Source: Variovorax sp. PBS-H4
GTDB taxonomy: Bacteria > Pseudomonadota > Gammaproteobacteria > Burkholderiales > Burkholderiaceae_C
Reading direction: 5' to 3'
Assembly (NCBI RefSeq): GCF_901827205.1
Contig: NZ_LR594675.1
Span: 3,720,001-3,784,000, forward strand
DNA: 64,000 nt
Position 1 is the first letter of the stretch; each line of letters begins with the position of its first letter. The translations under genes were made by a program, and so were the position numbers. Below the pieces are notes generated by a model. It saw only the letters and a program-made list of their open reading frames with translations. It was not told the origin of the DNA and ran no database searches. Shown here piece after piece: positions 45,265 to 54,698 of the stretch.

Positions 45265-46524
45265 TTACATATTGTCGATCATCACCTGACCGAATCCCGA
45301 GCAGCTCACCTGGGTCGCGCCGTCCATCAGCCGGGCGAAGTCGTAGGTGACCTTCTTGCTCGCAATGGACTTTTCCATGGAGCGGATGATCAGGTCGGCA
45401 GCCTCGGTCCAGCCCATGTGGCGCAGCATCATCTCGGCCGACAGGATCTCGGAGCCTGGATTGACATAGTCCTTGCCCGCGTACTTGGGCGCCGTGCCGT
45501 GGGTGGCTTCGAACATGGCGACCGTGTCGCTCAGGTTGGCGCCCGGGGCGATGCCGATACCGCCGACCTGGGCTGCCAGCGCGTCGGAGACGTAATCGCC
45601 GTTCAGGTTCAGGGTGGCGATGACGCTGTACTCGGCCGGGCGCAGCAGGATTTGTTGCAGGAAAGCGTCGGCAATCGAGTCCTTGACGGTGATTTCCTTG
45701 CCGGTCCTGGGATTCTTGAACTTCATCCAGGGGCCGCCGTCGATCAGCTCGGCGCCGAACTCCTTGGCCGCCAGGCCGTAGGCCCAGTCGCGGAAGCCAC
45801 CCTCGGTGAACTTCATGATGTTGCCCTTGTGCACGATCGTCACGCTGGGCTTGTCGTTGTCGATCGCGTACTGGATCGCCTTGCGCACCAGGCGCTCGGT
45901 ACCCTCGCGCGAGACGGGCTTGATGCCGATGCCCGAGGTGTTGGGGAAACGGATCTTCTTGACCCCGAATTCGTCCTGCAGGATCTTGATGAGCTTCTTG
46001 GCCTTGTCGCTTTCAGCCTCGAACTCGATGCCGGCGTAGATGTCCTCCGAGTTCTCGCGGAAGATCACCATGTTGGTCTTGTGCGGCTCCTTGACCGGGC
46101 TGGGCACGCCCTCGAAATACTGGATGGGACGCAGGCAGACGTACAGGTCGAGTTCCTGGCGCAAGGCAACGTTCAGGGAGCGGATACCGCCGCCGACCGG
46201 AGTGGTCAGCGGGCCCTTGATGGAGACCACGTAGTCGCGCACCGCATGGAGGGTTTCCTCTGGCAGCCAGACATCGGGACCATAGACCTTGGTCGACTTC
46301 TCGCCGGCATAGACCTCCATCCAATGGATCTTCTTCTTTCCACCGTAGGTCTTGGCCACCGCGGCATCGACCACCTTGATCATCACCGGCGTGATGTCGA
46401 GGCCGGTGCCGTCGCCCTCGATGAAGGGGATGATGGGCTGGTCAGGCACATTGAGGGAGTTGTCGGCGTTGACCGTGATCTTCTGGCCTTCGGCCGGGAC
46501 TTTGATGTGCTGATAGCTGGACAT
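45265..46524 (-). CDS. icd: Isocitrate dehydrogenase (NADP)
   Basis: 419-aa TCA-cycle enzyme of the E. coli Icd type. Seen: IPFIEGDGTGLDITPVM, GPLTTPVGGGIRSLNVALRQELDLYVCLRP (with the Ser of GGGIRS that AceK phosphorylates), NMVIFRENSEDIYAGIE, VTIVHKGNIMKFTEGGFRDW, and NLNGDYVSDALAAQVGGIGIAPGANL. KTYGG and the NADP-type residues near TAPKYAGKDYVNPGS agree. Divergent from the small exported protein gene. Full length. Confidence 0.95.
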   Translation of the reverse strand: MSSYQHIKVPAEGQKITVNADNSLNVPDQPIIPFIEGDGTGLDITPVMIKVVDAAVAKTYGGKKKIHWMEVYAGEKSTKVYGPDVWLPEETLHAVRDYVVSIKGPLTTPVGGGIRSLNVALRQELDLYVCLRPIQYFEGVPSPVKEPHKTNMVIFRENSEDIYAGIEFEAESDKAKKLIKILQDEFGVKKIRFPNTSGIGIKPVSREGTERLVRKAIQYAIDNDKPSVTIVHKGNIMKFTEGGFRDWAYGLAAKEFGAELIDGGPWMKFKNPRTGKEITVKDSIADAFLQQILLRPAEYSVIATLNLNGDYVSDALAAQVGGIGIAPGANLSDTVAMFEATHGTAPKYAGKDYVNPGSEILSAEMMLRHMGWTEAADLIIRSMEKSIASKKVTYDFARLMDGATQVSCSGFGQVMIDNM

Positions 46525-46720
46525 GAGAGCAAGAACTCCGGGGGATGAATCGAAGGCAGGAAGACTCTACGCTTCCGGCCGGCTGAATAGCCTTAGAATT
46601 TTAGACGCAACCTGAGGAGCTGGAGGGCTTGTCAACCGTGGCCTCATAGCCCTCGTTGTTGACGGACCTTCTGCTGGACGGGAGGCGTTTTCAAACCATT
46701 TCCACACAGAGGAACCTGTA

Positions 46721-47038
46721 ATGAGCAAAGTTCTAGCAGTCATGATGGCCGGCTTGTTCGCCACCGCCGCATTCGCACAGACCCAACCCGCCGAGATCAA
46801 CCCCCAGGCTCAGGGCAAGGCCGCCGAGCGCGCCGAAACCAGGAAGGCTGCGAAGGCCCCCGGCCAAGTCAAGGCTCCTGCTGGAGATCAATCCAAGGTT
46901 GCAGAAGGTAGCGGCGGCGTGACTGCCACCGGTGCCGACAAGGCCGCCCAGGCCCGCCGCGACTCGCGCGACGCACGCCGTCCCGCCAAGGGCGGCGGCA
47001 AGAAGCCGGTTCCCGCACAAGGCGGTACCCCCCAGTAA
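46721..47038 (+). CDS. Small exported Ala/Lys-rich protein
   Basis: 105 aa. MSKVLAVMMAGLFATAAFA-Q is a clear signal peptide; the rest is low-complexity, rich in Ala, Lys, Gly and Arg, with repeats of KAAxR and ending in GGKKPVPAQGGTPQ. Such proteins are often labelled cell-envelope or TolA-like in Burkholderiales, but no TolA domain is visible. RBS GAGGAAC lies 10 bases upstream of the ATG; a strong UUCG terminator follows. Function unknown; basic and disordered, probably periplasmic. Confidence 0.8.
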   Translation: MSKVLAVMMAGLFATAAFAQTQPAEINPQAQGKAAERAETRKAAKAPGQVKAPAGDQSKVAEGSGGVTATGADKAAQARRDSRDARRPAKGGGKKPVPAQGGTPQ

Positions 47039-47058
47039 GCCCTCGGGCCGAACCAAGG

Positions 47059-47092
47059 AAAAAGCGTTCTTCGGAACGCTTTTCTTTTTTCC
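47059..47092 (+). terminator. Rho-independent terminator with UUCG tetraloop
   Basis: Stem AAAGCGTTC / GAACGCTTT closed by TTCG, followed by TCTTTTTT. Terminates the small exported protein transcript. Confidence 0.92.
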
Positions 47093-47185
47093 TTTCCTGG
47101 CAAGCCCTCGTCAACGGGGGTTTCAAGGCGTCGTTGAACGAGCGCCCCTTGACAGGGACTGCATCTTTAAACACTGTAGCCGCCC

Positions 47186-47638
47186 ATGTTCCAGCGCCTC
47201 TCCGTCTTGCTCGCACTCTCCGCCGCGTTGCTCGCGCCTGTCCACGCTCAGCAGCCACAGACCGGTCTGCAGCGCGTCAGGCTGACTGCGGGCATGTACC
47301 AGATCGACGCCCAGGTCGCCGAGACGCCGGCACAGCGGCAGACAGGCCTGATGTTCCGCAAGGAAATGCCTCAGAACGAGGGCATGATCTTCGTGTTCGA
47401 ACAGCCGGCCACCCAGTGCTTCTGGATGCGCAACACCCTGCTGCCGCTCACCGCCGCCTTCGTGGCCGACGACGGACGCATCGTCAACACGGCGGACATG
47501 AAGCCGCAGACCGACGACTCCCATTGTTCCGAAGAGCCCGTGCGCTTCGTCCTCGAGATGAACCAGGGCTGGTTTGCCCACAAGAACATCAAGAAGGGCA
47601 CGAAGCTGAACGGCGAACTGTTCTCGAACAGGCGCTGA
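47186..47638 (+). CDS. DUF192 family exported protein
   Basis: 150 aa. The signal peptide ends near PVHA-Q. The DUF192 core has ETPAQRQTGLMFRKEMPQNEGMIFVFEQPATQCFWMRNTLLPL (in parts: GLMFR, WMRNT) and AFVADDGRIVNTADM. The family is common, structurally known and of unknown function; in archaea and bacteria it is secreted. TTGACA at 47149 might be a -35. It ends 20 bp before a bidirectional terminator shared with sodB. Confidence 0.85.
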   Translation: MFQRLSVLLALSAALLAPVHAQQPQTGLQRVRLTAGMYQIDAQVAETPAQRQTGLMFRKEMPQNEGMIFVFEQPATQCFWMRNTLLPLTAAFVADDGRIVNTADMKPQTDDSHCSEEPVRFVLEMNQGWFAHKNIKKGTKLNGELFSNRR

Positions 47639-47659
47639 GCGCTGAGCAGCCCGGCAATG

Positions 47660-47688
47660 AAAAAAGCCGACCCCCGGTCGGCTTTTTT
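47660..47688. terminator. Bidirectional terminator between DUF192 gene and sodB
   Basis: AAAAAAGCCGACC, loop CCC, GGTCGGCTTTTTT. The A- and T-runs on both flanks allow termination from either side; the convergent genes end at 47638 and 47707. Confidence 0.92.
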
Positions 47689-47706
47689 CTTGGGCAGCGA
47701 GTCGGC

Positions 47707-48288
47707 TCAGCCGAAGTTCTTCGCCACGAAATCCCAGTTCACCAGCTTGGCCAGGAAGGTCTCCACGAACTTCGGGCGCAGGTTGCGGTAGTCGATGTAG
47801 TAGGCGTGCTCCCAGACGTCCACCGTCAGCAGCGGCTTGTCGCCGGTGGTCAGCGGCGTGCCCGCGGCGCCCATGTTGACGATGTCCACGGTGCCATCGG
47901 ACTTCTTCACCAGCCAGGTCCAGCCCGAGCCGAAGTTGCCCACCGCCGACTTCACGAACGCCTCCTTGAACGCCGCGTAGCTGCCCCACTTGGCGTCGAT
48001 CGCCTTGGCAACCGAGCCACTGGGTTCGCCGCCGCCAGCGGGCTTCATGCAGTTCCAGAAGAAGGTGTGGTTCCAGATCTGGGCAGCGTTGTTGTAGATG
48101 CCGCCGCTGGACTTCTTGACGATCTCCTCGAGTTCCATGTTTTCGAACTCGGTGCCCTTCTGCAGGTTGTTCAGATTCACCACGTAGGCGTTGTGGTGCT
48201 TGCCGTAGTGGTACTCCAGCGTTTCCTTCGAGTACTCGGGCGCCAGTGCGTCCAACGGATATGGCAGGGGTGGGAGGACGTGTTCCAT
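47707..48288 (-). CDS. sodB: Superoxide dismutase [Fe]
   Basis: 193 aa, FeSOD type. Metal ligands in YHYGKHHNAYV, AAQIWNHTFFW and DVWEHAYYIDYRN; AAQxWNHxFxW, with Gln before the His helix, marks the iron enzyme. The start at 48288 (MEHVLPPLPYP) matches the family; the longer frame to 48324 adds a non-conserved tail. Cytoplasmic, no signal. Confidence 0.95.
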   Translation of the reverse strand: MEHVLPPLPYPLDALAPEYSKETLEYHYGKHHNAYVVNLNNLQKGTEFENMELEEIVKKSSGGIYNNAAQIWNHTFFWNCMKPAGGGEPSGSVAKAIDAKWGSYAAFKEAFVKSAVGNFGSGWTWLVKKSDGTVDIVNMGAAGTPLTTGDKPLLTVDVWEHAYYIDYRNLRPKFVETFLAKLVNWDFVAKNFG

Positions 48289-48336
48289 TGTCTTTTCTCG
48301 CAGGTTGGTTGTGGGATGAAGCATTCTAGAAAGGAT

Positions 48337-49647
48337 TCAAGAGGCCCGCGTCGGACGCAGTCCTGTCGTTTCCGTTTGCACGACCTTCATGTCGGCCGTG
48401 CCATCTGCCAGCCTTGCCCGGACCGCTTCGCCGGGCGTGAGCTGTGGCGTGCGAGTGATCGCCCTGCCGTCCGGGCCGGTGAGCCAGGCATAGCCGCGCT
48501 CGAGGACCAGCGTCGGATCGAGCAGTTGCAGCCGCAGCGCCGCCCTTTCGAGCCGCTCCTTTCGCTGCATCAGGGCGCGGGCGAAATCGAGAGGAAGTTC
48601 GGCTCGCAAACCCTGCTGGACCTGGGCGAGTCGCTGCACGCGCGACAGCATGACGTGGCGAAAGCGCTGGGCGTGCTGCGCCAGTCGCAGCTGCTGGCGC
48701 AGCACCAGCGTCGAAGGGCGCGCAAGACGCGTGGCAGCATCGTCGGTACGCTGGCTCAGTGCATCCAGCCGTGCGGAAAGCGCACCGTGCAAGCGCCGTT
48801 CGAGCAATGCCAGCGCACCGAGCCACAGCTCGCGCGGCGCCGCCACGAGTTCGGCCGCGGCTGTAGGTGTCGGGGCGCGAAGGTCGGCGCAGAAGTCGGC
48901 GATGGTGAAGTCGGTTTCATGGCCAACGCCGCTGATCACCGGCACGGGGCTCTGCACGATGGTGCGCGCAAGGGTTTCGTCGTTGAAGGCCCAAAGGTCC
49001 TCGATCGAGCCGCCGCCGCGGACCAGCAGGATCACGTCGACTTGCGGTCGGAGCGCGTAAAGGGATTGCAGCGAGCGTGCGAGTTCCGCCGGCGCTCCCG
49101 AACCCTGCACCGCGGCGGGTGCCAGTACCACGGGAATGTGCGGCACGCGGCGCCGCAGCGCGGTGACCACGTCGTGCAGCGCGGCAGCGCCCGGCGAAGT
49201 CACGAGGCCGATCGTACGCGGCATGGCGGGCAATGCTCGCTTGCGCGCAGCATCGAACAGGCCTTCCGCCTGCAGACGTGCCTTGCGCTGCAAGAACTGT
49301 TCGAAGAGAGCGCCCTGCCCGGCTCGCCGCAGGCTCTCGACCACCAACTGCAGGTCGCCTCGCGGCTCGTACACCGCGAGGCGACCGCGAACCTCGACCT
49401 GGTCACCGTCGCGGGGCTGAAAGTCGAGCAGGCCTGCGGCACGCCTGAACATGGCGCAGCGCAGCTGGCCGGCCTCATCCTTCAGCGCAAAGTAGCAGTG
49501 ACCGCTGGCGGCGCGCGAGAAGCCGCTGATCTCGCCGCGCACCGCCACCGGGTTGAAGCGCGCATCGATCGCATCGGCGACTGCGCGGCACAGCGCGCCG
49601 ACATTCCAGACTCTCGGCGCGATAGCCGGCGCTTCAGAATCGTTCAT
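48337..49647 (-). CDS. xseA: Exodeoxyribonuclease VII large subunit
   Basis: 436 aa. N-terminal OB fold (VRGEISGFSRAASGHCYFALKDEAGQLRCAMF), central catalytic domain (GLVTSPGAAALHDVVTALRRRVPHIPVVLAPAAVQG, ILLVRGGGSIEDLWAFNDE) and a long coiled-coil C-terminal half ending in RGYAWLTGPDGRAITRTPQLTPGEAVRARLADG. The ATG at 49647 (MNDSEAP) is preferred to a GTG at 49680. 48 bp upstream of sodB; the small subunit xseB is not in the window. Confidence 0.93.
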   Translation of the reverse strand: MNDSEAPAIAPRVWNVGALCRAVADAIDARFNPVAVRGEISGFSRAASGHCYFALKDEAGQLRCAMFRRAAGLLDFQPRDGDQVEVRGRLAVYEPRGDLQLVVESLRRAGQGALFEQFLQRKARLQAEGLFDAARKRALPAMPRTIGLVTSPGAAALHDVVTALRRRVPHIPVVLAPAAVQGSGAPAELARSLQSLYALRPQVDVILLVRGGGSIEDLWAFNDETLARTIVQSPVPVISGVGHETDFTIADFCADLRAPTPTAAAELVAAPRELWLGALALLERRLHGALSARLDALSQRTDDAATRLARPSTLVLRQQLRLAQHAQRFRHVMLSRVQRLAQVQQGLRAELPLDFARALMQRKERLERAALRLQLLDPTLVLERGYAWLTGPDGRAITRTPQLTPGEAVRARLADGTADMKVVQTETTGLRPTRAS

Positions 49648-49849
49648 CGCCTGGGCAAAAACGAGTGGCCAGTCGTCCACAATCGGTTGAATGGCTACGG
49701 GCGCCTCGAGTATTGGGGTATCGCAGGCACGAGTTCACGTACAAGCCCTTGATTTCATTGAATAAAGTGCTGCTCAAAATTCAGTCGATCCAGCGGACGC
49801 CCCGTGGAATGCGGCTGGGAGCCGGTTGCCCCGCGGGTTAGCCACAAAG

Positions 49850-49858
49850 TTATCCACA
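49850..49858 (+). promoter_or_regulatory. DnaA-box-like 9-mer
   Basis: TTATCCACA is an exact match to the strong DnaA box consensus. A 9-mer can occur by chance; flanking CCACAAAG and CTTGTGGG are weaker partners. Regulatory role not shown. Confidence 0.25.
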
Positions 49859-49893
49859 GAACTTGTGGGCGATGGCTGACAGGCGAATACAAA

Positions 49894-49923
49894 TTGGAAC
49901 ATCTGCCCTCGACGGGGGATAAT
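49894..49923 (+). promoter_or_regulatory. Candidate sigma-70 promoter of the exbB operon
   Basis: TTGGAA (49894-49899), 18-bp spacer, GATAAT (49918-49923). It lies ~38 bp upstream of the exbB TTG. Confidence 0.5.
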
Positions 49924-49961
49924 CGCCGCGCATTTGCAGTCGACTGGGCCGGAGGATTCCT

Positions 49962-50594
<633 letters not shown>

Positions 50595-50661
50595 ACGCCT
50601 ACATGCTTGCCATTTCGTGTGTTGCACTGCCGGCCGCGCGCCGGCTTGGAGGAGGCTCGGC

Positions 50662-51096
50662 ATGAGACGAATGCACTTCAGCCACGGCTCGAAGGAAGAG
50701 CCTGAAATCAACCTGATTCCCTTCATCGACGTGCTGCTGGTCGTGCTCATCTTCCTGATGCTGTCGACCACCTACAGCAAGTTCACGGAGATGCAGCTGC
50801 GGCTGCCGGTGGCCGATGTGGAGGCTCAGCGCGATTATCCGAAGGAGGTGATCGTCGGGGTCTCGGCCGACGGCCGTTACTCCGTCAACAAGACCGTGCT
50901 GCCCGAGCGCAGCGTGGAAGCGGTGGCCGAGGCCCTGGGCGCCGCGTCCAATGGCGGCAAGGACAGCATCGTGATCATCAGCGCCGATGCCAGCGCCGCA
51001 CATCAATCGGTGATCACGGTGATGGAAGCCGCGCGCCGCGCCGGTCTCATGCAGATCACCTTCGCAACGCAGTCGGCCGCGCGGGCAGGACGCTAG
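50662..51096 (+). CDS. exbD: ExbD/TolR-type biopolymer transport protein
   Basis: 144 aa. One transmembrane helix EINLIPFIDVLLVVLIFLMLSTTY with the essential Asp at IPFIDVLL, then a periplasmic domain ending ITFATQSA. ATG at 50662 with GGAGGAGG upstream; a 45-nt longer frame from 50617 is less likely. The proton-motive-force module is followed immediately by lpxK. Confidence 0.9.
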   Translation: MRRMHFSHGSKEEPEINLIPFIDVLLVVLIFLMLSTTYSKFTEMQLRLPVADVEAQRDYPKEVIVGVSADGRYSVNKTVLPERSVEAVAEALGAASNGGKDSIVIISADASAAHQSVITVMEAARRAGLMQITFATQSAARAGR

Positions 51097-51097
51097 T

Positions 51098-52078
51098 TTG
51101 GATCTGCAGCGGGCTTGGCTGCAACGCGGCGCGCTCGCGGCGTTGTTGTGGCCCGTCTCCCTCGTGTACGGCGCACTCAGCGCACTCCGGCGTGTGTTCT
51201 ATCGCCTCGGGATCCTCGGCACCGAGCGCGTCGGCGTACCGGTCATTGTCGTCGGCAACGTGATCGCCGGCGGCTCGGGCAAGACGCCGGTCGTGATGGC
51301 CGTGGTACGCCATCTACAGGCTCGCGGACTGAAGGTGGCCGTCGTCTCGCGCGGCTATGGTCGGTCGACCCGCGACTGCCGGGAGGTGCACGAGAACAGC
51401 GACCCGCGCGAGGTCGGCGATGAGCCTGCGTTGATCCGCGGCTCGACCGGAGCGCCGGTCTTCGTAGCGCTCCGCCGGATCGACGCCGCGCGTGCATTGC
51501 TGGCGCGGCATCCGGGCACCCAGTGCATCGTGAGCGACGACGGCCTGCAGCACCTGGCACTGGCACGCGACGTCGAGATCTGCGTCTTCGACGACCGCGG
51601 CATCGGCAACGGCTGGTTGCTGCCGGCCGGCCCGCTGCGCGAGCAATGGCCGCGGGACTGCGACCTCGTGCTCCACACCGGCGTGCGCCCCGCATTTGCC
51701 GGCTTTACCGCGCAACGGTCGCTGGCCGATGCCGCCTTGCGGCTGGATGGCACGCCGGTCCCGCTTTCATCGCTCGCAGGCCGGCCGCTGGTGGCCGTTG
51801 CGGGCATCGCCAAGCCCGAGGCCTTCTTCCAGATGCTGCGCTCACGGGGGCTCGCGCCGCAGCAGTGCATCGCGCTGCCCGACCACCACGATTTCACCGC
51901 GTGGCAAGCGCCGCCCGGCACAGGCTACGTGCTGTTGTGCACCGAGAAAGATGCGCTCAAGTTGTGGCGCCGGGCGCCCGATGCACTCGCGCTCCCCCTG
52001 GTGTTCGAACCCGAGCCGGGCTTCTTCCAAGCTCTCGACGCAAAGCTATCATCGCTCGATGGACACCAAGCTGCTTGA
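51098..52078 (+). CDS. lpxK: Tetraacyldisaccharide 4'-kinase
   Basis: 326 aa; adds the 4'-phosphate to lipid A at the inner membrane. One N-terminal hydrophobic helix (ALAALLWPVSLVYGAL), Walker A region GNVIAGGSGKTPVVMA, GYGRST, and DDGLQHLALARDVEICVFD near residue 150, all conserved. The TTG start overlaps nothing; the stop of exbD is 2 bp away. Overlaps the Trm112-like gene by 20 nt. Confidence 0.92.
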   Translation: MDLQRAWLQRGALAALLWPVSLVYGALSALRRVFYRLGILGTERVGVPVIVVGNVIAGGSGKTPVVMAVVRHLQARGLKVAVVSRGYGRSTRDCREVHENSDPREVGDEPALIRGSTGAPVFVALRRIDAARALLARHPGTQCIVSDDGLQHLALARDVEICVFDDRGIGNGWLLPAGPLREQWPRDCDLVLHTGVRPAFAGFTAQRSLADAALRLDGTPVPLSSLAGRPLVAVAGIAKPEAFFQMLRSRGLAPQQCIALPDHHDFTAWQAPPGTGYVLLCTEKDALKLWRRAPDALALPLVFEPEPGFFQALDAKLSSLDGHQAA

Positions 52079-52241
52079 ACTGCTCGTCTGCCCCGTGACC
52101 AAGGGACCGCTCACCTGGCATCCCGAGGTGCAGGAGCTGCGATCGCGCAGCGCCCGCCTGGCGTACCCCGTGCGCGACGGCATCCCCGTGCTGCTCGAGA
52201 CCGAGGCTCGCACACTGTCCGACGAGGAACTGGGGCTCTGA
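52059..52241 (+). CDS. Trm112-family protein (YcaR-like)
   Basis: 60 aa. MDTKLLELLVCPVTKGPL, AYPVRDGIPVLLETEAR. The zinc-ribbon-like fold of Trm112/YcaR; only one Cys pair candidate remains (CP). It sits between lpxK and kdsB as in many Gram-negative bacteria; a role in LPS assembly has been suggested but not shown. Confidence 0.87.
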   Translation: MDTKLLELLVCPVTKGPLTWHPEVQELRSRSARLAYPVRDGIPVLLETEARTLSDEELGL

Positions 52242-52243
52242 GC

Positions 52244-53005
52244 TTGCGTTACACCGTCCTGATCCCGGCGCGGCTCGCCTCCACGCGCCTGCCCGACAAA
52301 CCCCTGGCCGACATCGCAGGAGTGCCGATGGTGGTGCGCGTCGCCCAGCGTTCGTGCAAGTCAGGCGCCGAGCGCGTGGTGGTCGCCGCGGACGACGCCC
52401 GCATCGTCGCCGCATGCGAGGCGCACGGCGTCGAAGCCTTGCTGACGCGCACCCACCACGCCAGCGGCAGCGACCGTCTCGCCGAAGCCTGCGTGCAGCT
52501 CGGTCTGGCAGACGACGAGATCGTGGTGAACGTCCAGGGCGACGAGCCGCTGATCGATCCTTCGCTGATCGACGCCGTCGCGCAGACCCTCGCGTCACAT
52601 TCCGATGCAGCAATGAGCACGGCCGCGCACGCCATTGATTCTCTCGAAGACTTCCTCAATCCCAACGTCGTCAAGACGGTGCTGGACGCCCGAGGCAACG
52701 CGCTCTACTTCAGCCGGGCACCGATCCCGTGGTGGCGCGACGGCTTCGCGAAGCACGGGCCCACGGCCTTGCCGGATGCCCCGGCGCCGCTGCGCCATAT
52801 CGGCATCTATGGCTACCGCGCGGGCTTCGTGCGGCAATTCCCCGCTCTGCCGCCGGCACCGGTGGAAGCGACCGAGGCACTGGAACAGTTGCGCGCCCAG
52901 TGGCACGGCTATCGAATAGCCGTGCACGTGAGCACGCATGCGCCCGGCCCAGGCATCGACACGCCCGAAGACCTCGCGCGGGTCCGCGCCCTTTTCGCTC
53001 TCTGA
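52244..53005 (+). CDS. kdsB: 3-deoxy-manno-octulosonate cytidylyltransferase
   Basis: 253 aa; activates Kdo to CMP-Kdo. Seen: VLIPARLASTRLPDKPLADIAGVPMVVRVAQ, VVVAADD, TRTHHASGSDRLAEA, VVNVQGDEPLIDP, YFSRAPIPWWRD and HIGIYGYRAGF. The TTG start at 52244 lies 2 bp after the Trm112-like stop with a GAGGAAC upstream. TTG is also the start of exbB and lpxK in this run. Confidence 0.94.
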   Translation: MRYTVLIPARLASTRLPDKPLADIAGVPMVVRVAQRSCKSGAERVVVAADDARIVAACEAHGVEALLTRTHHASGSDRLAEACVQLGLADDEIVVNVQGDEPLIDPSLIDAVAQTLASHSDAAMSTAAHAIDSLEDFLNPNVVKTVLDARGNALYFSRAPIPWWRDGFAKHGPTALPDAPAPLRHIGIYGYRAGFVRQFPALPPAPVEATEALEQLRAQWHGYRIAVHVSTHAPGPGIDTPEDLARVRALFAL

Positions 53006-53129
53006 CGCACCTGCCAACCATCGGGTTTGCTCGAGAGTGCCATGCTATCCTCGACGCAACTCCGCCCTCTGCAATGCCGTCATCGGGATGCCAGGCGCGA
53101 CAGAAGATCGAAGAACCTCCGAGGACACC

Positions 53130-53786
53130 ATGAGACTGATTTTGTTGGGCGCCCCCGGGGCGGGCAAGGGCACACAGGCTGCCTTCATCTGCCAGAAGTA
53201 CGGCATTCCTCAAATCTCCACTGGCGACATGTTGCGCGCAGCCGTCAAGGCCGGCACCCCGCTCGGCCTGCAGGCCAAGGCGGTGATGGCCTCCGGCGCA
53301 CTGGTAAGCGACGACCTGATCATCAACCTGGTCAAGGAGCGCCTTGCGCTGCCGGACTGCGCCAATGGCTTTCTCTTCGACGGCTTCCCCCGCACCATCC
53401 CGCAGGCTGACGCCATGCGCGCGGCCAACGTCAAGCTCGACTACGTGCTCGAGATCGACGTGCCCTTCGCCGATATCGTGGAGCGCATGAGCGGACGCCG
53501 CTCGCATCCGGCGTCCGGGCGGATCTACCACGTCAAATTCAACCCGCCCAAGGTCGAAGGCAAGGACGACCTCACGGGCGAGGACCTGATCCAGCGTGAC
53601 GACGACAAGGAAGAGACCGTGCGCCACCGGCTCGAGGTCTACAGTCAGCAGACCCGTCCGCTGGTCGACTACTACGCAGCCTGGGCCAAGGCCGAACCCG
53701 GCGCCGCGCCGAAGTACCGCGCGATCAGTGGCGTCGGCACTGTCGATGAGATCACCCAGCGCGCGCTGGCCGCACTGGCGAGCTGA
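53130..53786 (+). CDS. adk: Adenylate kinase
   Basis: 218 aa. P-loop GAPGAGKGTQA, GDMLRAAVKAGTPLG, FDGFPRTIPQADA, LID domain RMSGRRSHPASGRIYHVKFNPPK without zinc cysteines, RDDDKEETVRHRLEVY. The long-LID form. ATG at 53130 with GAGGA five bases upstream; the open frame to 52938 is the kdsB gene out of frame. Last in the LPS block. Confidence 0.96.
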   Translation: MRLILLGAPGAGKGTQAAFICQKYGIPQISTGDMLRAAVKAGTPLGLQAKAVMASGALVSDDLIINLVKERLALPDCANGFLFDGFPRTIPQADAMRAANVKLDYVLEIDVPFADIVERMSGRRSHPASGRIYHVKFNPPKVEGKDDLTGEDLIQRDDDKEETVRHRLEVYSQQTRPLVDYYAAWAKAEPGAAPKYRAISGVGTVDEITQRALAALAS

Positions 53787-53789
53787 TCG

Positions 53790-54263
53790 TCAGGCGGGGC
53801 TGGAGCGCAGCCCGTAGACCTTGCCGTCGACGAACAGGTATTCGACGCGCATCACGGGCGCTCCCTTTTCTTCCTTGAACGTGAAGCCCACTGCGGAGAC
53901 TGCGCTGCCGGGCTTGATCTCCGCGACTTTCCAGGCCTCCATGCGCGTGAGCGGCGCGAGTTCCAGCTCCCACTGGCGATCAGTGCGGCGAGGCACTGCC
54001 GCCCGCGCGAGCAAGCCCGGCCCGTCCACCGGTGCGCTCTGCCCCGGCAACGCCCGCTTCGCCAGGTCGGCCGGCACCTTGAGGCCGGAAGGAACGTCGA
54101 TCAACAACTCGGCATGCGGGTTCTGCCAACGCACACGCGCTACTGTGCCTTCGAGATAGATCGGACGGTCCTGGTCGAAGCTGCTCCAGCCATGGTGCCC
54201 CCAGGCGAGCGGAGCGGCCAGCGGCAGGGAAGCGGTGGCGAAGACGAGATCGCGACGTTTCAC
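53790..54263 (-). CDS. DUF6152-like exported protein
   Basis: 157 aa, GTG start with AGGAG seven bases upstream. N-terminal signal-like segment (RRDLVFATASLPLAAPLAWG), then HHGWSSFDQDRPIYLEGTVARVRWQNPHAELLID, which is characteristic of the DUF6152 family. It closes with MRVEYLFVDGKVYGLRSS. Function unknown; HHGW and NPH motifs suggest a metal or copper link, unproven. It pairs with the next membrane protein and converges with adk. Confidence 0.7.
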   Translation of the reverse strand: MKRRDLVFATASLPLAAPLAWGHHGWSSFDQDRPIYLEGTVARVRWQNPHAELLIDVPSGLKVPADLAKRALPGQSAPVDGPGLLARAAVPRRTDRQWELELAPLTRMEAWKVAEIKPGSAVSAVGFTFKEEKGAPVMRVEYLFVDGKVYGLRSSPA

Positions 54264-54277
54264 AGGAAAGCTCCTCT

Positions 54278-54694
54278 TCAGTAGGCGATCCAACGGCCGC
54301 AGAACACCACGGCCAGCCAGATCGCAGTAGATAACAACATCTGTACCCGCGCCATCGCATCGAGTTTGCGCAGCGAGCCACGCAGATGGAACCATCCCGC
54401 ATTGAAACCGGCCGCTACCAGCAGGCCCATCTTGACCAGGAAGGCCTGGTTGGAAAGCAGTTCCGCCGGCTGGGTGGCGAACATCAACGAACCGCTGGCC
54501 GCCGCGAGCGCGAAGCCGCTGAAGGCGATCGAGAGCGACAACCTGGCCATGGCGGCCACCGGCAGGACGGCAGCACGCCCGAACACCCGCATCTCCAGCG
54601 CTGCCAGATTGCCGAGCAGTAGCGCGATGCCGACGATGTGCACCGCCTCCAGCGCGGGATATGCCCAGGCGTGCGAGCGCAGTGCTTCGAGCAT
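54278..54694 (-). CDS. Small four-helix membrane protein, CopD-like
   Basis: 138 aa with hydrophobic segments: AYPALEAVHIVGIALLLGNLAALEM, SLSIAFSGFALAAASGSLMFA, LVKMGLLVAAGFNAGWFHL and MLLSTAIWLAVVFCGRW. EAVHIVGIALLxG resembles CopD/DUF6644-type proteins. It lies 14 bp upstream of the DUF6152-like gene, so the two are probably co-transcribed and may act together at the membrane. Confidence 0.65.
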   Translation of the reverse strand: MLEALRSHAWAYPALEAVHIVGIALLLGNLAALEMRVFGRAAVLPVAAMARLSLSIAFSGFALAAASGSLMFATQPAELLSNQAFLVKMGLLVAAGFNAGWFHLRGSLRKLDAMARVQMLLSTAIWLAVVFCGRWIAY

Positions 54695-54698
54695 GCGC

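Larger units (their letters stand above)
49648..49961. other. Intergenic region, xseA / exbB (divergent)
   Basis: 314 bp with no gene. It holds a single DnaA-box match TTATCCACA (49850-49858) and the candidate exbB promoter. AT-rich patch ATTTCATTGAATAAAGTGCT near 49753. No riboswitch-like structure was recognised. Confidence 0.5.

Noticed and set aside
49850..49858. Replication origin suggested by the DnaA box
   Set aside because: A single 9-mer without a cluster, dnaA, parAB or an AT-rich unwinding element is not enough.
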